Below are positions 5,840 through 14,571 of a DNA stretch of 26,932 nucleotides, in pieces (position 1 is the stretch's first letter; each line of letters opens with the position of its first letter). Source of the DNA: an uncultured Prevotella sp. (GTDB taxonomy: Bacteria > Bacteroidota > Bacteroidia > Bacteroidales > Bacteroidaceae); assembly GCA_934219025.1 (NCBI GenBank), contig CAKQDG010000023.1, positions 1 through 26,932 on the forward strand, read 5' to 3'. The notes below the pieces were generated by a model. That model saw only the letters and a program-made list of their open reading frames with translations, searched no databases and was not told the DNA's origin. Position numbers and translations under genes: made by a program.

Positions 5840-7573
5840 TCAGTTTTTCTTCAATTTCTTCAGTCTTCGCTTTGCCTCCGGAAAGTCCGGACATAATTTC
5901 AGAGCTTTCTCATAATTGGCAATCGCAGCGTCTGCCATGTGTTCCGCCTCACATTCCTTGCCGAGCATTACATATTCCACAGCGAGTTTTTTCAAGAACT
6001 TTTCCTGTTCTTTTTTCTCGTTGCGCAGTTGCAGATTTTCAGCTCTAAGAGTATTAATGATATTGAGTTTCTTTCGTATAAAACGTCGCACGAGCGGTTT
6101 TTCGATGTCATAACGACTGTGTATCGCCTTGAAGAAATTGGAAAGGAACCCATCGAAGTCGCCCTGGTCAAAGCTCTTCACGGCATCGTGGTATTCACGG
6201 TCTGCCTTTGATTCCGTCAGGGCTTTGTTTATAACAGTCTGGTTGTTGTAGTTGCGCGAGAAGGCCACGACTTCTGACTTTACAAATATGTCGCGCCTTC
6301 GAACAGGTTCTTTCAGGCTGATACCCTCGAGCGAGGTGCAACGCGAAAGTGCTACATATGTTTGTCCACCGGCAAAAACTCCCCCCGTGAAATCAATATT
6401 CACACGTCTGAAAGTGAGTCCCTGACTCTTGTGCACGGTGATTGCCCATGCCAGACGGATAGGAAACTGCACATAGGTTCCTATCTCTTCTTCCTCTATT
6501 TTCTTTTCTTTCTCGTTGTATGTGTAGCGCACATTGCTCCATGTGGCACGCTCCACCTCAAATTCCTTTCCTTCATCGGTTACGACATACAGTATGCCTT
6601 CGCTTTCGTCGATGGCTTCTATTATGCCCAATGTGCCATTGACCCAGCGCTTGTCCATGTCGTTTTTAATAAATATCACCTGTGCCCCGACTTTTATGTC
6701 GAGCTGTATTGGCGTGGGCAAGCTGCTCTCCGGAAATTCACCGTTTATCACACCCAGAAATTCTGTCGGTTCGCCGGGCAGTTGTTGTAGTTTCTGCTCG
6801 TTGATATGGTCTACGGTGTCGCGCCGCGTTGATAGCGTGATAGCAAGGGCATTGTCGTGTATGTCCACCTGGGCATTCACCCTGTTGTTAAGAAGACTGA
6901 GGTCGGCATCTGCCACGGCATTTGTACGTATGTGGTCAAGAATACTGATGAAGGTGGGATCAGACTGTCGATACACCTTACGGAGTTCTATGCTGACAAG
7001 TTGAAATTCGCGAAACACATGGGCATCAAAGAAATATGCCGAGGGATAGAACGGGCGCAGAAACTGTCGGTCTTCCTCTCTTACCACAGGTTCAAGCTGG
7101 TATACATCGCCCACGAGCAGAAGTTGCTTTCCGCCAAATGGTTCGCGCATATTGCGGGAATAGATGCGCAACACCTTGTCTACAAAGTCGATAATGTCGG
7201 CTCGCACCATACTTATCTCGTCGATTATTATCAGCTCCACTTCGCGCAGAATCTTCCGTTTTTCGCTGTTGTATTTCAGTGTCTCCTTTATGTTGCGGTT
7301 GGAGAAACGGGAGTCTGTGGGGATGAGCGGATGAAATGGTATCTTGAAAAAACTGTGCAACGTTGAGCCGCCGGCGTTTATTGCCGCGATTCCAGTTGGT
7401 GCAAGAACAATGTGTTTTTTCTTTGTGTGCTGGCAGATGTAGCGCAGGAATGTAGACTTACCCGTCCCCGCCTTTCCTGTGAGGAAAAGCGAGCGGCGGG
7501 TAAAGTTTATGATTTGGAGTGCCTTTTGGAACTCCTCATTCGTCGTGTCGATGATATTTTCAGAATCTTTCAA
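5840..7573 (-). CDS. Pif1/RecD-type DNA helicase (SF1B)
   Basis: A 577-residue ATP-driven helicase. Visible motifs are Walker A LTGKAGTGKST (residues 31-41), Walker B IIIDEISMVRADIID, motif III LLLVGDVYQLEPV, the late AITVHKSQGLTF motif and the arginine-finger motif YVALSRCTSLEGI. These match the Pif1/RecD2-like group that unwinds DNA 5' to 3' and deals with G-rich or blocked DNA. About 130 residues at the C-terminus are helical and end in a TPR-like unit (AIANYEKALKLCPDFPEA). No ATG lies near the start: the frame opens only after a TGA at 7588-7586, and the best initiator is TTG at 7573-7571, inside an octamer repeat tract. The tract fills the gap to the PBP gene upstream, so the start is uncertain. 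Confidence 0.9.
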   Translation of the reverse strand: MKDSENIIDTTNEEFQKALQIINFTRRSLFLTGKAGTGKSTFLRYICQHTKKKHIVLAPTGIAAINAGGSTLHSFFKIPFHPLIPTDSRFSNRNIKETLKYNSEKRKILREVELIIIDEISMVRADIIDFVDKVLRIYSRNMREPFGGKQLLLVGDVYQLEPVVREEDRQFLRPFYPSAYFFDAHVFREFQLVSIELRKVYRQSDPTFISILDHIRTNAVADADLSLLNNRVNAQVDIHDNALAITLSTRRDTVDHINEQKLQQLPGEPTEFLGVINGEFPESSLPTPIQLDIKVGAQVIFIKNDMDKRWVNGTLGIIEAIDESEGILYVVTDEGKEFEVERATWSNVRYTYNEKEKKIEEEEIGTYVQFPIRLAWAITVHKSQGLTFRRVNIDFTGGVFAGGQTYVALSRCTSLEGISLKEPVRRRDIFVKSEVVAFSRNYNNQTVINKALTESKADREYHDAVKSFDQGDFDGFLSNFFKAIHSRYDIEKPLVRRFIRKKLNIINTLRAENLQLRNEKKEQEKFLKKLAVEYVMLGKECEAEHMADAAIANYEKALKLCPDFPEAKRRLKKLKKN

Positions 7574-7632
7574 TCCTTCAGTCTTTCAATTCTTCAGTCT
7601 TTCAATTTTTGAATTCTCAAGTCCTTCAGCAG
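7569..7632. repeat. Eight-unit octamer repeat tract between PBP and helicase genes
   Basis: Eight degenerate 8-base units (plus-strand forms such as TTCAATCC, TTCAGTCT, TTCAATTC) run for exactly 64 bases. The right end touches the first base of the PBP stop codon (7633) and the left end covers the TTG start of the helicase gene. The tract thus replaces the whole spacer between the two genes. The unit length of 8 means that a gain or loss of one unit would shift the frame. Confidence 0.8.
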
Positions 7633-10173
7633 TTAGAAATCATCAAGCGACATCTGCTGGTTTTTCGACTTCTGGTGTTTAGGTGCACTTTCGCCCGAAG
7701 CTTTCTGTTCTGTCGAAGCACCTGAAGAATGACCTGTCGCCGCAGAATGGGTTGCCGCAGTGCTCTCGTGAATTTCGTTTCCGTTTTCGTCGAGTTCCAC
7801 CACATCTTCCATCTCGCCAATAACCTGAGTACTGTCGATGCGGGCTGTATCGCGGCGTGCCGGCGAATAACTTGCACAGTTATACATGCCATAGGCGATG
7901 TCGTCATCATGAGGCTTGTCAAACTTGGCATGGTATTGTCTGAAAGCAGGGTCGCCCATAACCGACTGTATGAAGTATCCACACACGGGCAATGCCGTGC
8001 GGCTACCCTGTCCCAAGGCTCCCGTGCGGAAGTGTATGCAGCGGTATTCACCTCCAACCCATGCTCCGCAAACCAGTTTAGGGCTCACACACATGAACCA
8101 CGCATCAGAGTGGTTATTGGTGGTTCCGGTTTTCCCTCCGAAATCCGTGTCGCGGGCCGTGTCGGTGTATGCCCAAAGGCTTTGTGATGTTCCGCCAGGC
8201 TCACGCATACCGCCAATCAGAAGTTGCTGCATGAAGAAAGCGCTCTTGTATGGAATAGCCTGCTCCTCGTCGTGGGCTGCGGTGTAAACCTCCTTGCCGT
8301 CTTTGTCCACAATCTTCGTTACGAGCACCGGGGCAACATGCTTACCGTTGTTTGCCACGCAGCAATATGCATCAACCATGTCTATCAGTTTCACGTCAGA
8401 AGAACCAAGAGCAAGCGAAGGAGTATTGTCAAGCTCGTTTGTTATACCCATCTGGTGTGCCGTGTTTATGATGTTTTTCATTCCCATCTCGTTTCCAAGA
8501 CGCACGGCAATAGAGTTGATACTCTTTGCGAAAGCACTCTTCAGCGGAATAGAGTCGCCAGAGAAACGCCCGTTGGCATTGGTTGGAGTCCAAATGGTAT
8601 TTTCATGCTTCTTCTTGTCGTATACTTCCATACGGATATATTCGTCACGGCGCTTATCGCAAGGTGTGAGTCCCTGGTTCATTGCCTCTGTATATACAAA
8701 TAGCTTGAATGTGGAACCCGGCTGACGGTCGGCAGTAACCTTGTCGTATTTCCATGTGTCGAAATCAATATCGCCCACCCATGCTTTCACAGCACCGGTC
8801 TGCGGCTCCATTGCCACAAAAGCACAGTGCATGAACTTGACCATATAGCGCACGGAATCAGCCATACTCATCTCCTGTTCAACAGTTCCCTTTTCGTAGT
8901 CAAAGAGTTTTACCTTGTGCGGTTTGTTCACATAATACTCCACGGAGTCTGGACTGTTCGGGAAGCGTGCGAGCAGTTGCTGGTAGCCAGGCTGCTTTTG
9001 CAAGATGCCTTCAATGAAGCCCGGAATAACATTTCCGTTTTCGTCGCGCCAAGGGTCCTGTCCGCTCCAGTGGCTGTTGAAATTGCGCTGCACCTGCCGC
9101 ATCTGTTTAGTTACAGCAGCTTCGGCATATTTCTGCATTCGCGTGTCTATTGTCGTATAGATTTTCAAGCCACTGGTATACAGGTCGTAGCCATTGTCCG
9201 AAAGGAATTGTTTAATGTCTTTATCCTTTGCAATAGCCTCGCGGAAATATTTTGCCTGTCCGTCATAATTCTCCTCAAGATTAAAGTCGAGTGTAATCGG
9301 AAGGTTTGACAATGAATCACATACGGAGCGCGACAAATCTCCATGGGTTACCATATTGTTCAACACCACGTTGCGACGGTTCTTACTGTTCTCCGGATTT
9401 GTTTTCGGATTATAATATGTCGTGGCCTTGAGCATTCCCACGAGCACGGCTGCCTGTTCGGTTTTCAGCTCTGCCGGTGTAGTGTTAAAATAAGTCTTTG
9501 CCGCTGTTTTTATACCATAGGAATTTGACCCGAAGTCCACCGTATTGGCATACATCGTGATTATTTCTTTCTTTGAATACACGGTTTCAAGCTTTACGGC
9601 TATGATCCATTCCTTGCTCTTCATAATAAGGATTTTCAATCCCGGAATCTTGCCGAGCAATCCCGTAGAATAGTTTTTTCTGACACGGAACATGTTTTTT
9701 GCAAGCTGCTGCGTGATTGTCGATGCTCCACGTGCACCATGGTGCGTTGCAGCATCTTTCACGGCGGCAAACAGTCCTATCGGGTCTATTCCCATGTGCT
9801 TATAGAAGCGTTCGTCTTCTGTATCCACAAGTGCCTTGAAAAATGAAGGGGCTACTTCCTCATACTTCACTGGGGTACGGTTTTCATTGAAATACTTTCC
9901 GATAAGTTTTCCGTCGGCACTGTAAATCTCTGAAGCTTCGCTCACTTGCGGGTCGCAGATTCCCGAGAAATAACCAGGCGAACTGCCAAAGAGCCACAGA
10001 AAGTTGATGTCTACCATACCGAGGTAGAGGAAAAAAGCCACAATGCATGAACAGAATCCAATGCCGGTCTTGGTATACCATGACTTTCCTTTGTATAGAT
10101 TCTTATACCAGTGGCAGAATCTTATAAAATTCTTCCACGTGTAAGTCAATACAACTTTTATTTTCTTAAACAT
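7633..10173 (-). CDS. Class A penicillin-binding protein (PBP1A-like)
   Basis: An 846-residue bifunctional peptidoglycan synthase: a glycosyltransferase (GT51) polymerises lipid II and a transpeptidase crosslinks stem peptides, on the outer face of the inner membrane. One membrane helix lies at about residues 36-55. GT51 motifs EDERFYKHMGID (catalytic Glu near residue 119) and GASTITQQLAKN are present. The transpeptidase has STFK (Ser487 acylated, Lys490), SIN (551-553) and KTG (681-683). The C-terminal 60 residues are a Ser/Ala/Glu-rich tail of low complexity. I place the start at ATG 10173; an in-frame TTG two codons earlier is less likely. Usual length for the family in Bacteroidetes. The stop codon touches the octamer tract at 7569-7632, and the promoter overlaps the end of miaA. 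Confidence 0.96.
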   Translation of the reverse strand: MFKKIKVVLTYTWKNFIRFCHWYKNLYKGKSWYTKTGIGFCSCIVAFFLYLGMVDINFLWLFGSSPGYFSGICDPQVSEASEIYSADGKLIGKYFNENRTPVKYEEVAPSFFKALVDTEDERFYKHMGIDPIGLFAAVKDAATHHGARGASTITQQLAKNMFRVRKNYSTGLLGKIPGLKILIMKSKEWIIAVKLETVYSKKEIITMYANTVDFGSNSYGIKTAAKTYFNTTPAELKTEQAAVLVGMLKATTYYNPKTNPENSKNRRNVVLNNMVTHGDLSRSVCDSLSNLPITLDFNLEENYDGQAKYFREAIAKDKDIKQFLSDNGYDLYTSGLKIYTTIDTRMQKYAEAAVTKQMRQVQRNFNSHWSGQDPWRDENGNVIPGFIEGILQKQPGYQQLLARFPNSPDSVEYYVNKPHKVKLFDYEKGTVEQEMSMADSVRYMVKFMHCAFVAMEPQTGAVKAWVGDIDFDTWKYDKVTADRQPGSTFKLFVYTEAMNQGLTPCDKRRDEYIRMEVYDKKKHENTIWTPTNANGRFSGDSIPLKSAFAKSINSIAVRLGNEMGMKNIINTAHQMGITNELDNTPSLALGSSDVKLIDMVDAYCCVANNGKHVAPVLVTKIVDKDGKEVYTAAHDEEQAIPYKSAFFMQQLLIGGMREPGGTSQSLWAYTDTARDTDFGGKTGTTNNHSDAWFMCVSPKLVCGAWVGGEYRCIHFRTGALGQGSRTALPVCGYFIQSVMGDPAFRQYHAKFDKPHDDDIAYGMYNCASYSPARRDTARIDSTQVIGEMEDVVELDENGNEIHESTAATHSAATGHSSGASTEQKASGESAPKHQKSKNQQMSLDDF

Positions 10174-10211
10174 AATCAATATTATTTGTCGTTATACTGC
10201 AATAATAGGTA

Positions 10212-10244
10212 CAAATATACAAATTTACCTTTTATCTAACCAAA
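10212..10244 (-). promoter_or_regulatory. Bacteroidetes promoter of the PBP1A gene
   Basis: On the minus strand TATATTTG (10219-10212) fits TAnnTTTG, and TTTG (10244-10241) lies 21 bases upstream as the -33 element. The -33 element sits within the last codons of miaA (stop at 10236), so the PBP gene has its own start of transcription although it follows miaA on the same strand. Confidence 0.6.
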
Positions 10245-11150
10245 GGATTCTATGTATTTTATGATTTCTTCAATGTTGGCGGGATGAAACCATTTAATTT
10301 CCGGGTCGCGACGAAACCATGTGAGCTGCTTTCTGCAATATTTCCTGGAATCGCATTTTATCCGGAATATAGCCTCGTCGAGTGTGCAATGGCCGTCAAA
10401 ATATTCAAACAGCTCTTTATAGCCTACTGTGTTCAGAGCGTTTAGACCTTTTTGCGGATATACGCTGCGGGCTTCGTCCACAAGCCCATGTTCAACCATA
10501 TCCTCCACACGCTGGTTTATACGATTGTAGAGTTCATCGCGCTCACGGTTGAGTCCAATTTTAATAATGTTGAACGGGCGAGCCTTCTTTTCGTTTTTTC
10601 GAAACGAGGTATAAGTCTGTCCTGTCATTATGCATATTTCAAGGGCATGCACAACACGCTTCGGGTTTTTCTTGTCTACAACGGCATAATACTCCGGGTC
10701 AAGACGGCAAAGCTCCTCACACAATTTTTCCAGTCCCTCTTCCTCATAGCGTTTCTTCATCATAAGGCGCGTGGCATTGTCCACTGTCGGTATATCGTCT
10801 ATGCCGTTGCACACCGAATCGATGTACATCATGCTTCCGCCAGTCATTAACGCCAGATGCTGATGTGGCGAGAAATATTCCTTGAGCAAATTCATCACGT
10901 CTTCTTCATACATAGAGGCACTGTAGTAGTCTTTTAAGCTTAGTGTACCTACGAAATAGTGTTTTACTCGCCGCTGCTGTTCTATGCTTGGGGCTGCTGT
11001 CCCAACGGGTATCTCCTTGAACAGTTGTCGTGAGTCTGCGTTAATGATTGGAATGTTGAAATGTTCCGCGATGCGAAGACACAATTCTGTTTTTCCAACT
11101 CCTGTCGGACCGAGAATGACAACCAGTGTGTTGCTATTACTATTGTTCAT
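10236..11150 (-). CDS. miaA: tRNA dimethylallyltransferase
   Basis: A 304-residue enzyme that transfers a dimethylallyl group to N6 of A37 in tRNAs that read UNN codons. The P-loop GPTGVGKT is at residues 14-21, followed by the family motif [20 protein letters not shown] (about 36-55), and the later [20 protein letters not shown] and [13 protein letters not shown] segments are typical of MiaA. I chose ATG 11150 because [21 protein letters not shown] gives the normal distance to the P-loop; the longer frame adds 18 residues that overlap a terminator hairpin. It follows lpxA with a hairpin in between, so expression may depend on read-through. Confidence 0.95.
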   Translation of the reverse strand: MNNSNSNTLVVILGPTGVGKTELCLRIAEHFNIPIINADSRQLFKEIPVGTAAPSIEQQRRVKHYFVGTLSLKDYYSASMYEEDVMNLLKEYFSPHQHLALMTGGSMMYIDSVCNGIDDIPTVDNATRLMMKKRYEEEGLEKLCEELCRLDPEYYAVVDKKNPKRVVHALEICIMTGQTYTSFRKNEKKARPFNIIKIGLNRERDELYNRINQRVEDMVEHGLVDEARSVYPQKGLNALNTVGYKELFEYFDGHCTLDEAIFRIKCDSRKYCRKQLTWFRRDPEIKWFHPANIEEIIKYIESFG

Positions 11151-11156
11151 ACCTAT

Positions 11157-11207
11157 AAAAAATGTTTGAAAGATTTCAGTTACAAATCTGCCGAAGTCTT
11201 TCAAACA
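11157..11207 (-). terminator. Intrinsic terminator or attenuator between lpxA and miaA
   Basis: TGTTTGAAAGA (11163-11173) and TCTTTCAAACA (11197-11207) form a perfect 11-bp stem, extendable by four more pairs including one G-T. On the minus strand the stem is followed directly by six T (11162-11157), as in a rho-independent terminator. The T run ends only 6 bases before the miaA ATG. The stem is AT-rich, so termination may be partial. Confidence 0.6.
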
Positions 11208-11242
11208 CTGTTTTTCTTTTCTATATTCAATTACATGTATTG

Positions 11243-12013
11243 TTATCTGACAATACCTCGCTTTGAAGATTCAACAAAGCGTATTATATAATTTATCTCC
11301 TCACAATCAGGAAGGTTTTTGCGAATTTCTTCTATACCTTCCGACATCAGTCCCTTTGAATACAGAAGTCGGTATGCCTCGTGTATCATCTGTATCTTTT
11401 CGTTGCTGAAACCGCGGCGGCGCAACCCGATGAGGTTTATTCCGCAATATTTTGTCGGGTCTTTGCCTGCAATGATATAAGGCGGAATATCTTGACTGAA
11501 ACGGCATCCGCCCTGAATCATTACATATCCGCCGATATGGCAGAACTGATGGCACAACACTGTGCTGCTGACAATGGCATTGTCGTCAATTACCACTTCT
11601 CCTGCAAATTTTGTGGCATTACCTATTATGCAACCGCTACCCAACACGCAGTCGTGGGCCACATGAACACATTCCATAAGAAGATTGTTGCTGCCAACGC
11701 GTGTGGTGCCCTTTGAAGCTGTTCCACGGGAAATCGTTACATTCTCACGGATGCTGTTATTGTCGCCCACCTCGCAAGTTGTCTCTTCACCGGCAAATTT
11801 CAAATCCTGAGGCTTGGTACTGATACTTGCGCCAGGGAAAAATTCATTGCCACTACCGATACGGGCTCCTGTATGCACAGTTACACTGTTTTGAAGATTG
11901 TTGTTGTCTCCAATAACCGTGTTTTTGTCTATATAGCAAAAGGGACCAATTATATTGTTGTCTCCAAGCTTTGCCTCTGGATGAACAAAGGCTAAAGGAC
12001 TTATCTGATTCAT
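11243..12013 (-). CDS. lpxA: UDP-N-acetylglucosamine O-acyltransferase
   Basis: A 256-residue left-handed beta-helix enzyme that starts lipid A synthesis by moving a 3-hydroxyacyl chain from ACP to UDP-GlcNAc in the cytoplasm. The sequence shows hexapeptide repeats of form [IV]Gxxxx from the N-terminus ([20 protein letters not shown]) to about residue 185. The catalytic histidine is His120 in [12 protein letters not shown]. The C-terminal helical part ([20 protein letters not shown]) is typical of LpxA. It lies 26 bases after lpxC-fabZ in the lpxD-lpxC/fabZ-lpxA order found in Bacteroidetes, and is followed by a hairpin terminator. Confidence 0.97.
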   Translation of the reverse strand: MNQISPLAFVHPEAKLGDNNIIGPFCYIDKNTVIGDNNNLQNSVTVHTGARIGSGNEFFPGASISTKPQDLKFAGEETTCEVGDNNSIRENVTISRGTASKGTTRVGSNNLLMECVHVAHDCVLGSGCIIGNATKFAGEVVIDDNAIVSSTVLCHQFCHIGGYVMIQGGCRFSQDIPPYIIAGKDPTKYCGINLIGLRRRGFSNEKIQMIHEAYRLLYSKGLMSEGIEEIRKNLPDCEEINYIIRFVESSKRGIVR

Positions 12014-12039
12014 AACTTATAGTTTATTTTCAAGTCTTG

Positions 12040-13425
12040 TCATTTGTTTTTAACAATCTGCGCCGTAAATGTAGCTTCCGACACTACCTTGTCTCCTACA
12101 AACACATAGCCTTTCATTGAGGAAATTCCATGACGCACAGGGGCAAGCAGATCCACCTTAAACAGTAAGGTGTCGCCAGGCACTACTTTTTGGCGGAACT
12201 TTACATCGTCTATACGCATGAAATATGTGGACCAAGACTTAGGGTCCTCCAATGTGTTCAGCACCAAGAGTCCGCCACATTGTGCCATAGCCTCTATTTG
12301 AAGCACTCCAGGCATAACAGGTTCCTCAGGAAAATGTCCTTGAAAGAAAGGTTCGTTGCTTGTTACATTTTTCACTCCAACTATACTGTTTGCTCCAAGT
12401 GCAATTACCTTGTCTACCAACTGCATAGGATAGCGATGCGGAAGGAGTTCACGGATGCGGTTCACATCCATTATCGGCTGCTCATTGCAATCGTATATCG
12501 GCGCCTGCACTTCGTGCTTTCTTATTTCGCGACGCATCAGACGCGCGAATTTGTTGTTTATCGTATGTCCAGGACGAGTGGCTATTATGCGTCCCTTTAT
12601 AGGTCTGCCAATCAATGCCATGTCTCCGATAATGTCGAGAAGCTTATGCCTGGTACACTCATTTTCCCACACAAGGGGCTTATGCTGTATGTAACCAAGC
12701 TTCGTAGCGTCAAGACGTGGCACTTTAAGAAAATCAGCCAACTGGTCAAGTCGTTCCTGTGTCGTCTGTCTTTCATATATAACAATCGCGTTGTCCATGT
12801 CGCCGCCTTTTATAAGGTTTGCCTTTAGAAGAGGCTCTATGTCGCGCACAAAAACGAATGTACGTGCCTGAGCAATTTCTGTGGCATAATCGTCCATATT
12901 GTCGAGGGTGGCAAACTGGCTATTTATGAACTTAGACTCAAACGAGCACATTGTCGTCAAGCTGAAGTTCTCGTCTGGTAAAATTGTAATACACGAGCCT
13001 GTCTCCTCGTCTTTCACCTCTATTTTATGACGGATAATATAATAGTCCTTAGGAGCATTCTGCTCTTCTATTCCTATCTCCTTAATTTTGTCTACATACA
13101 TTGCTGCAGAACCGTCGAGGATTGGAAATTCCGGTCCGTTTACTTGTATCAGGCAGTTGTCAATGCCCATCGCATAAAGTGCAGACATACCATGCTCAAT
13201 GGTTGAAACACGAACATCGCCTTTTCCCAAGACTGTGCCACGCTGAGTATCAACCACGTTTTCGGCTATCGCTTCTATTACGGGTTGCCCATCAAGGTCG
13301 ATACGCTGTATTTTATATCCACTGTTCTCAGGAGCGGGGTTGAACGTCACCGTAAGACTTAACCCCGTGTGAAGTCCCTTGCCACAAAGGGCAAAGCTAC
13401 CTTTTAGTGTTTTTTGTTTTGACAT
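12040..13425 (-). CDS. lpxC/fabZ: Bifunctional LpxC-FabZ fusion: UDP-3-O-acyl-GlcNAc deacetylase / 3-hydroxyacyl-ACP dehydratase
   Basis: A 461-residue fusion typical of Bacteroidetes. The N-terminal LpxC part (about 1-305) is the zinc deacetylase that commits to lipid A; the likely zinc ligands are His78 (STIEHGMSAL), His260 and Asp264 (RHKLLDIIGD), and His287 lies in the GHTINN motif. The C-terminal FabZ part (about 315-461) dehydrates 3-hydroxyacyl-ACP in fatty acid elongation; it shows LLPHRYPMQLVD, then FFQGHFPEEPVMPGVLQIEAMAQ-like sequence with catalytic His364 and Glu378. The fusion joins the two enzymes that draw on the 3-hydroxyacyl-ACP pool. It is 13 bases after lpxD and 26 before lpxA, so the genes are co-transcribed. 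Confidence 0.97.
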   Translation of the reverse strand: MSKQKTLKGSFALCGKGLHTGLSLTVTFNPAPENSGYKIQRIDLDGQPVIEAIAENVVDTQRGTVLGKGDVRVSTIEHGMSALYAMGIDNCLIQVNGPEFPILDGSAAMYVDKIKEIGIEEQNAPKDYYIIRHKIEVKDEETGSCITILPDENFSLTTMCSFESKFINSQFATLDNMDDYATEIAQARTFVFVRDIEPLLKANLIKGGDMDNAIVIYERQTTQERLDQLADFLKVPRLDATKLGYIQHKPLVWENECTRHKLLDIIGDMALIGRPIKGRIIATRPGHTINNKFARLMRREIRKHEVQAPIYDCNEQPIMDVNRIRELLPHRYPMQLVDKVIALGANSIVGVKNVTSNEPFFQGHFPEEPVMPGVLQIEAMAQCGGLLVLNTLEDPKSWSTYFMRIDDVKFRQKVVPGDTLLFKVDLLAPVRHGISSMKGYVFVGDKVVSEATFTAQIVKNK

Positions 13426-13438
13426 ATATATTATATCT

Positions 13439-14482
13439 TTATTTTTCGTTCAATTTTTCTTCAAGCTCCTTAATCTGCTTCTGCAAATCGTTTATCTGAG
13501 CATACATTTCAGGAAGACGACGGAAAATTGCCTGCGACTTGAAATATTTTTTTGGTTCCATTGGAGGCGTACCGATAAGAGTCTGGTCGTCTTTTATATT
13601 TCCCGGAACGCCAGACTGTGCACCAAGAAATACTTTATTGCCTATTTTGATGTGTCCGGCAAGTCCCACCTGGCCGCCAAACATACACCATGAGCCAACC
13701 TTTGTGCTTCCGGCAATTCCTACCTGTGCCGACATCACTGTGTTTTCTCCTATATCTGTATTGTGGGCAATCTGAACAAGATTGTCAAGTTTTACACCCT
13801 TACGTATATACGTGCTCCCCATTGTAGAGCGGTCTACACAGGTGTTTGCGCCAATTTCAACATTGTCTTCAATCGTAACTATTCCTATTTGAGGAATCTT
13901 GTCATATCCTTCTGTACTCGGTGCAAAGCCGAACCCGTCGGCTCCTATTACTGAACCGGAATGTATTGTTACGTTGTTGCCAATCTTACATCCATGATAA
14001 ATTGATACATTTGGATAGAACAAGCAGTTGTTGCCAATCTTGGCACCGTCACCTACAGTAACGTGCGGATAAATCTGACACCCTTCTCCCACCGTGGCAT
14101 TTTCGCCGATACAAGCAAACGGAGCAATATAGCAGTTCTCACCGACTTTTGCTGTTGATGCAATACTTGCCAACGGACTTATCCCTGTCTTCTTGGGCTT
14201 CATCGACTCGTATAGCTGCAGTAATTGTGCCACTGCTTCATAGGCATTTTTCACTCGTATCAAAGTGGCTTTCACGGGGTGTTCAAGTTCAACATCCTCA
14301 TTCACTAACACCACACTGGATTCCGTGTCGTAAAGATAATGGGTATATTTGGGATTTGACAAGAATGATATTGCACCTTTCTTGCCTTCTTCAATCTTTG
14401 CAAATGTATTGATTGTCGCATTTTCATCTCCTTCTATGCGACCATGTATGAACTCAGCAATTTGTTTTGCAGTAAATTCCAT
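13439..14482 (-). CDS. lpxD: UDP-3-O-(3-hydroxyacyl)glucosamine N-acyltransferase
   Basis: A 347-residue enzyme that adds the second, N-linked acyl chain to the lipid A precursor. It has the N-terminal uridine-binding LpxD domain (about 1-100, with [14 protein letters not shown]), then a long left-handed beta-helix of hexapeptide repeats, and a C-terminal coiled helix ([18 protein letters not shown]). The catalytic histidine is His240 in [13 protein letters not shown]. It is the first gene of the lpxD-lpxC/fabZ-lpxA-miaA cluster, with a -7 promoter box 27 bases upstream of the ATG. Confidence 0.97.
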   Translation of the reverse strand: MEFTAKQIAEFIHGRIEGDENATINTFAKIEEGKKGAISFLSNPKYTHYLYDTESSVVLVNEDVELEHPVKATLIRVKNAYEAVAQLLQLYESMKPKKTGISPLASIASTAKVGENCYIAPFACIGENATVGEGCQIYPHVTVGDGAKIGNNCLFYPNVSIYHGCKIGNNVTIHSGSVIGADGFGFAPSTEGYDKIPQIGIVTIEDNVEIGANTCVDRSTMGSTYIRKGVKLDNLVQIAHNTDIGENTVMSAQVGIAGSTKVGSWCMFGGQVGLAGHIKIGNKVFLGAQSGVPGNIKDDQTLIGTPPMEPKKYFKSQAIFRRLPEMYAQINDLQKQIKELEEKLNEK

Positions 14483-14508
14483 ATTTCGTTTATTTTTCGT
14501 TTATTTTG

Positions 14509-14516
14509 CAAATATA
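14509..14516 (-). promoter_or_regulatory. -7 box upstream of lpxD
   Basis: On the minus strand this is TATATTTG, a full TAnnTTTG match, 27 bases before the lpxD ATG, in the spacer after the DPP-IV gene. A clear -33 TTTG is not visible at the expected distance, so support is partial. It would drive the lipid A cluster separately from the upstream peptidase. Confidence 0.45.
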
Positions 14517-14571
14517 ATAATATTTATTTATAAATGGCAGCACACAGCTGCAATATTTACTTATTTTTCCG

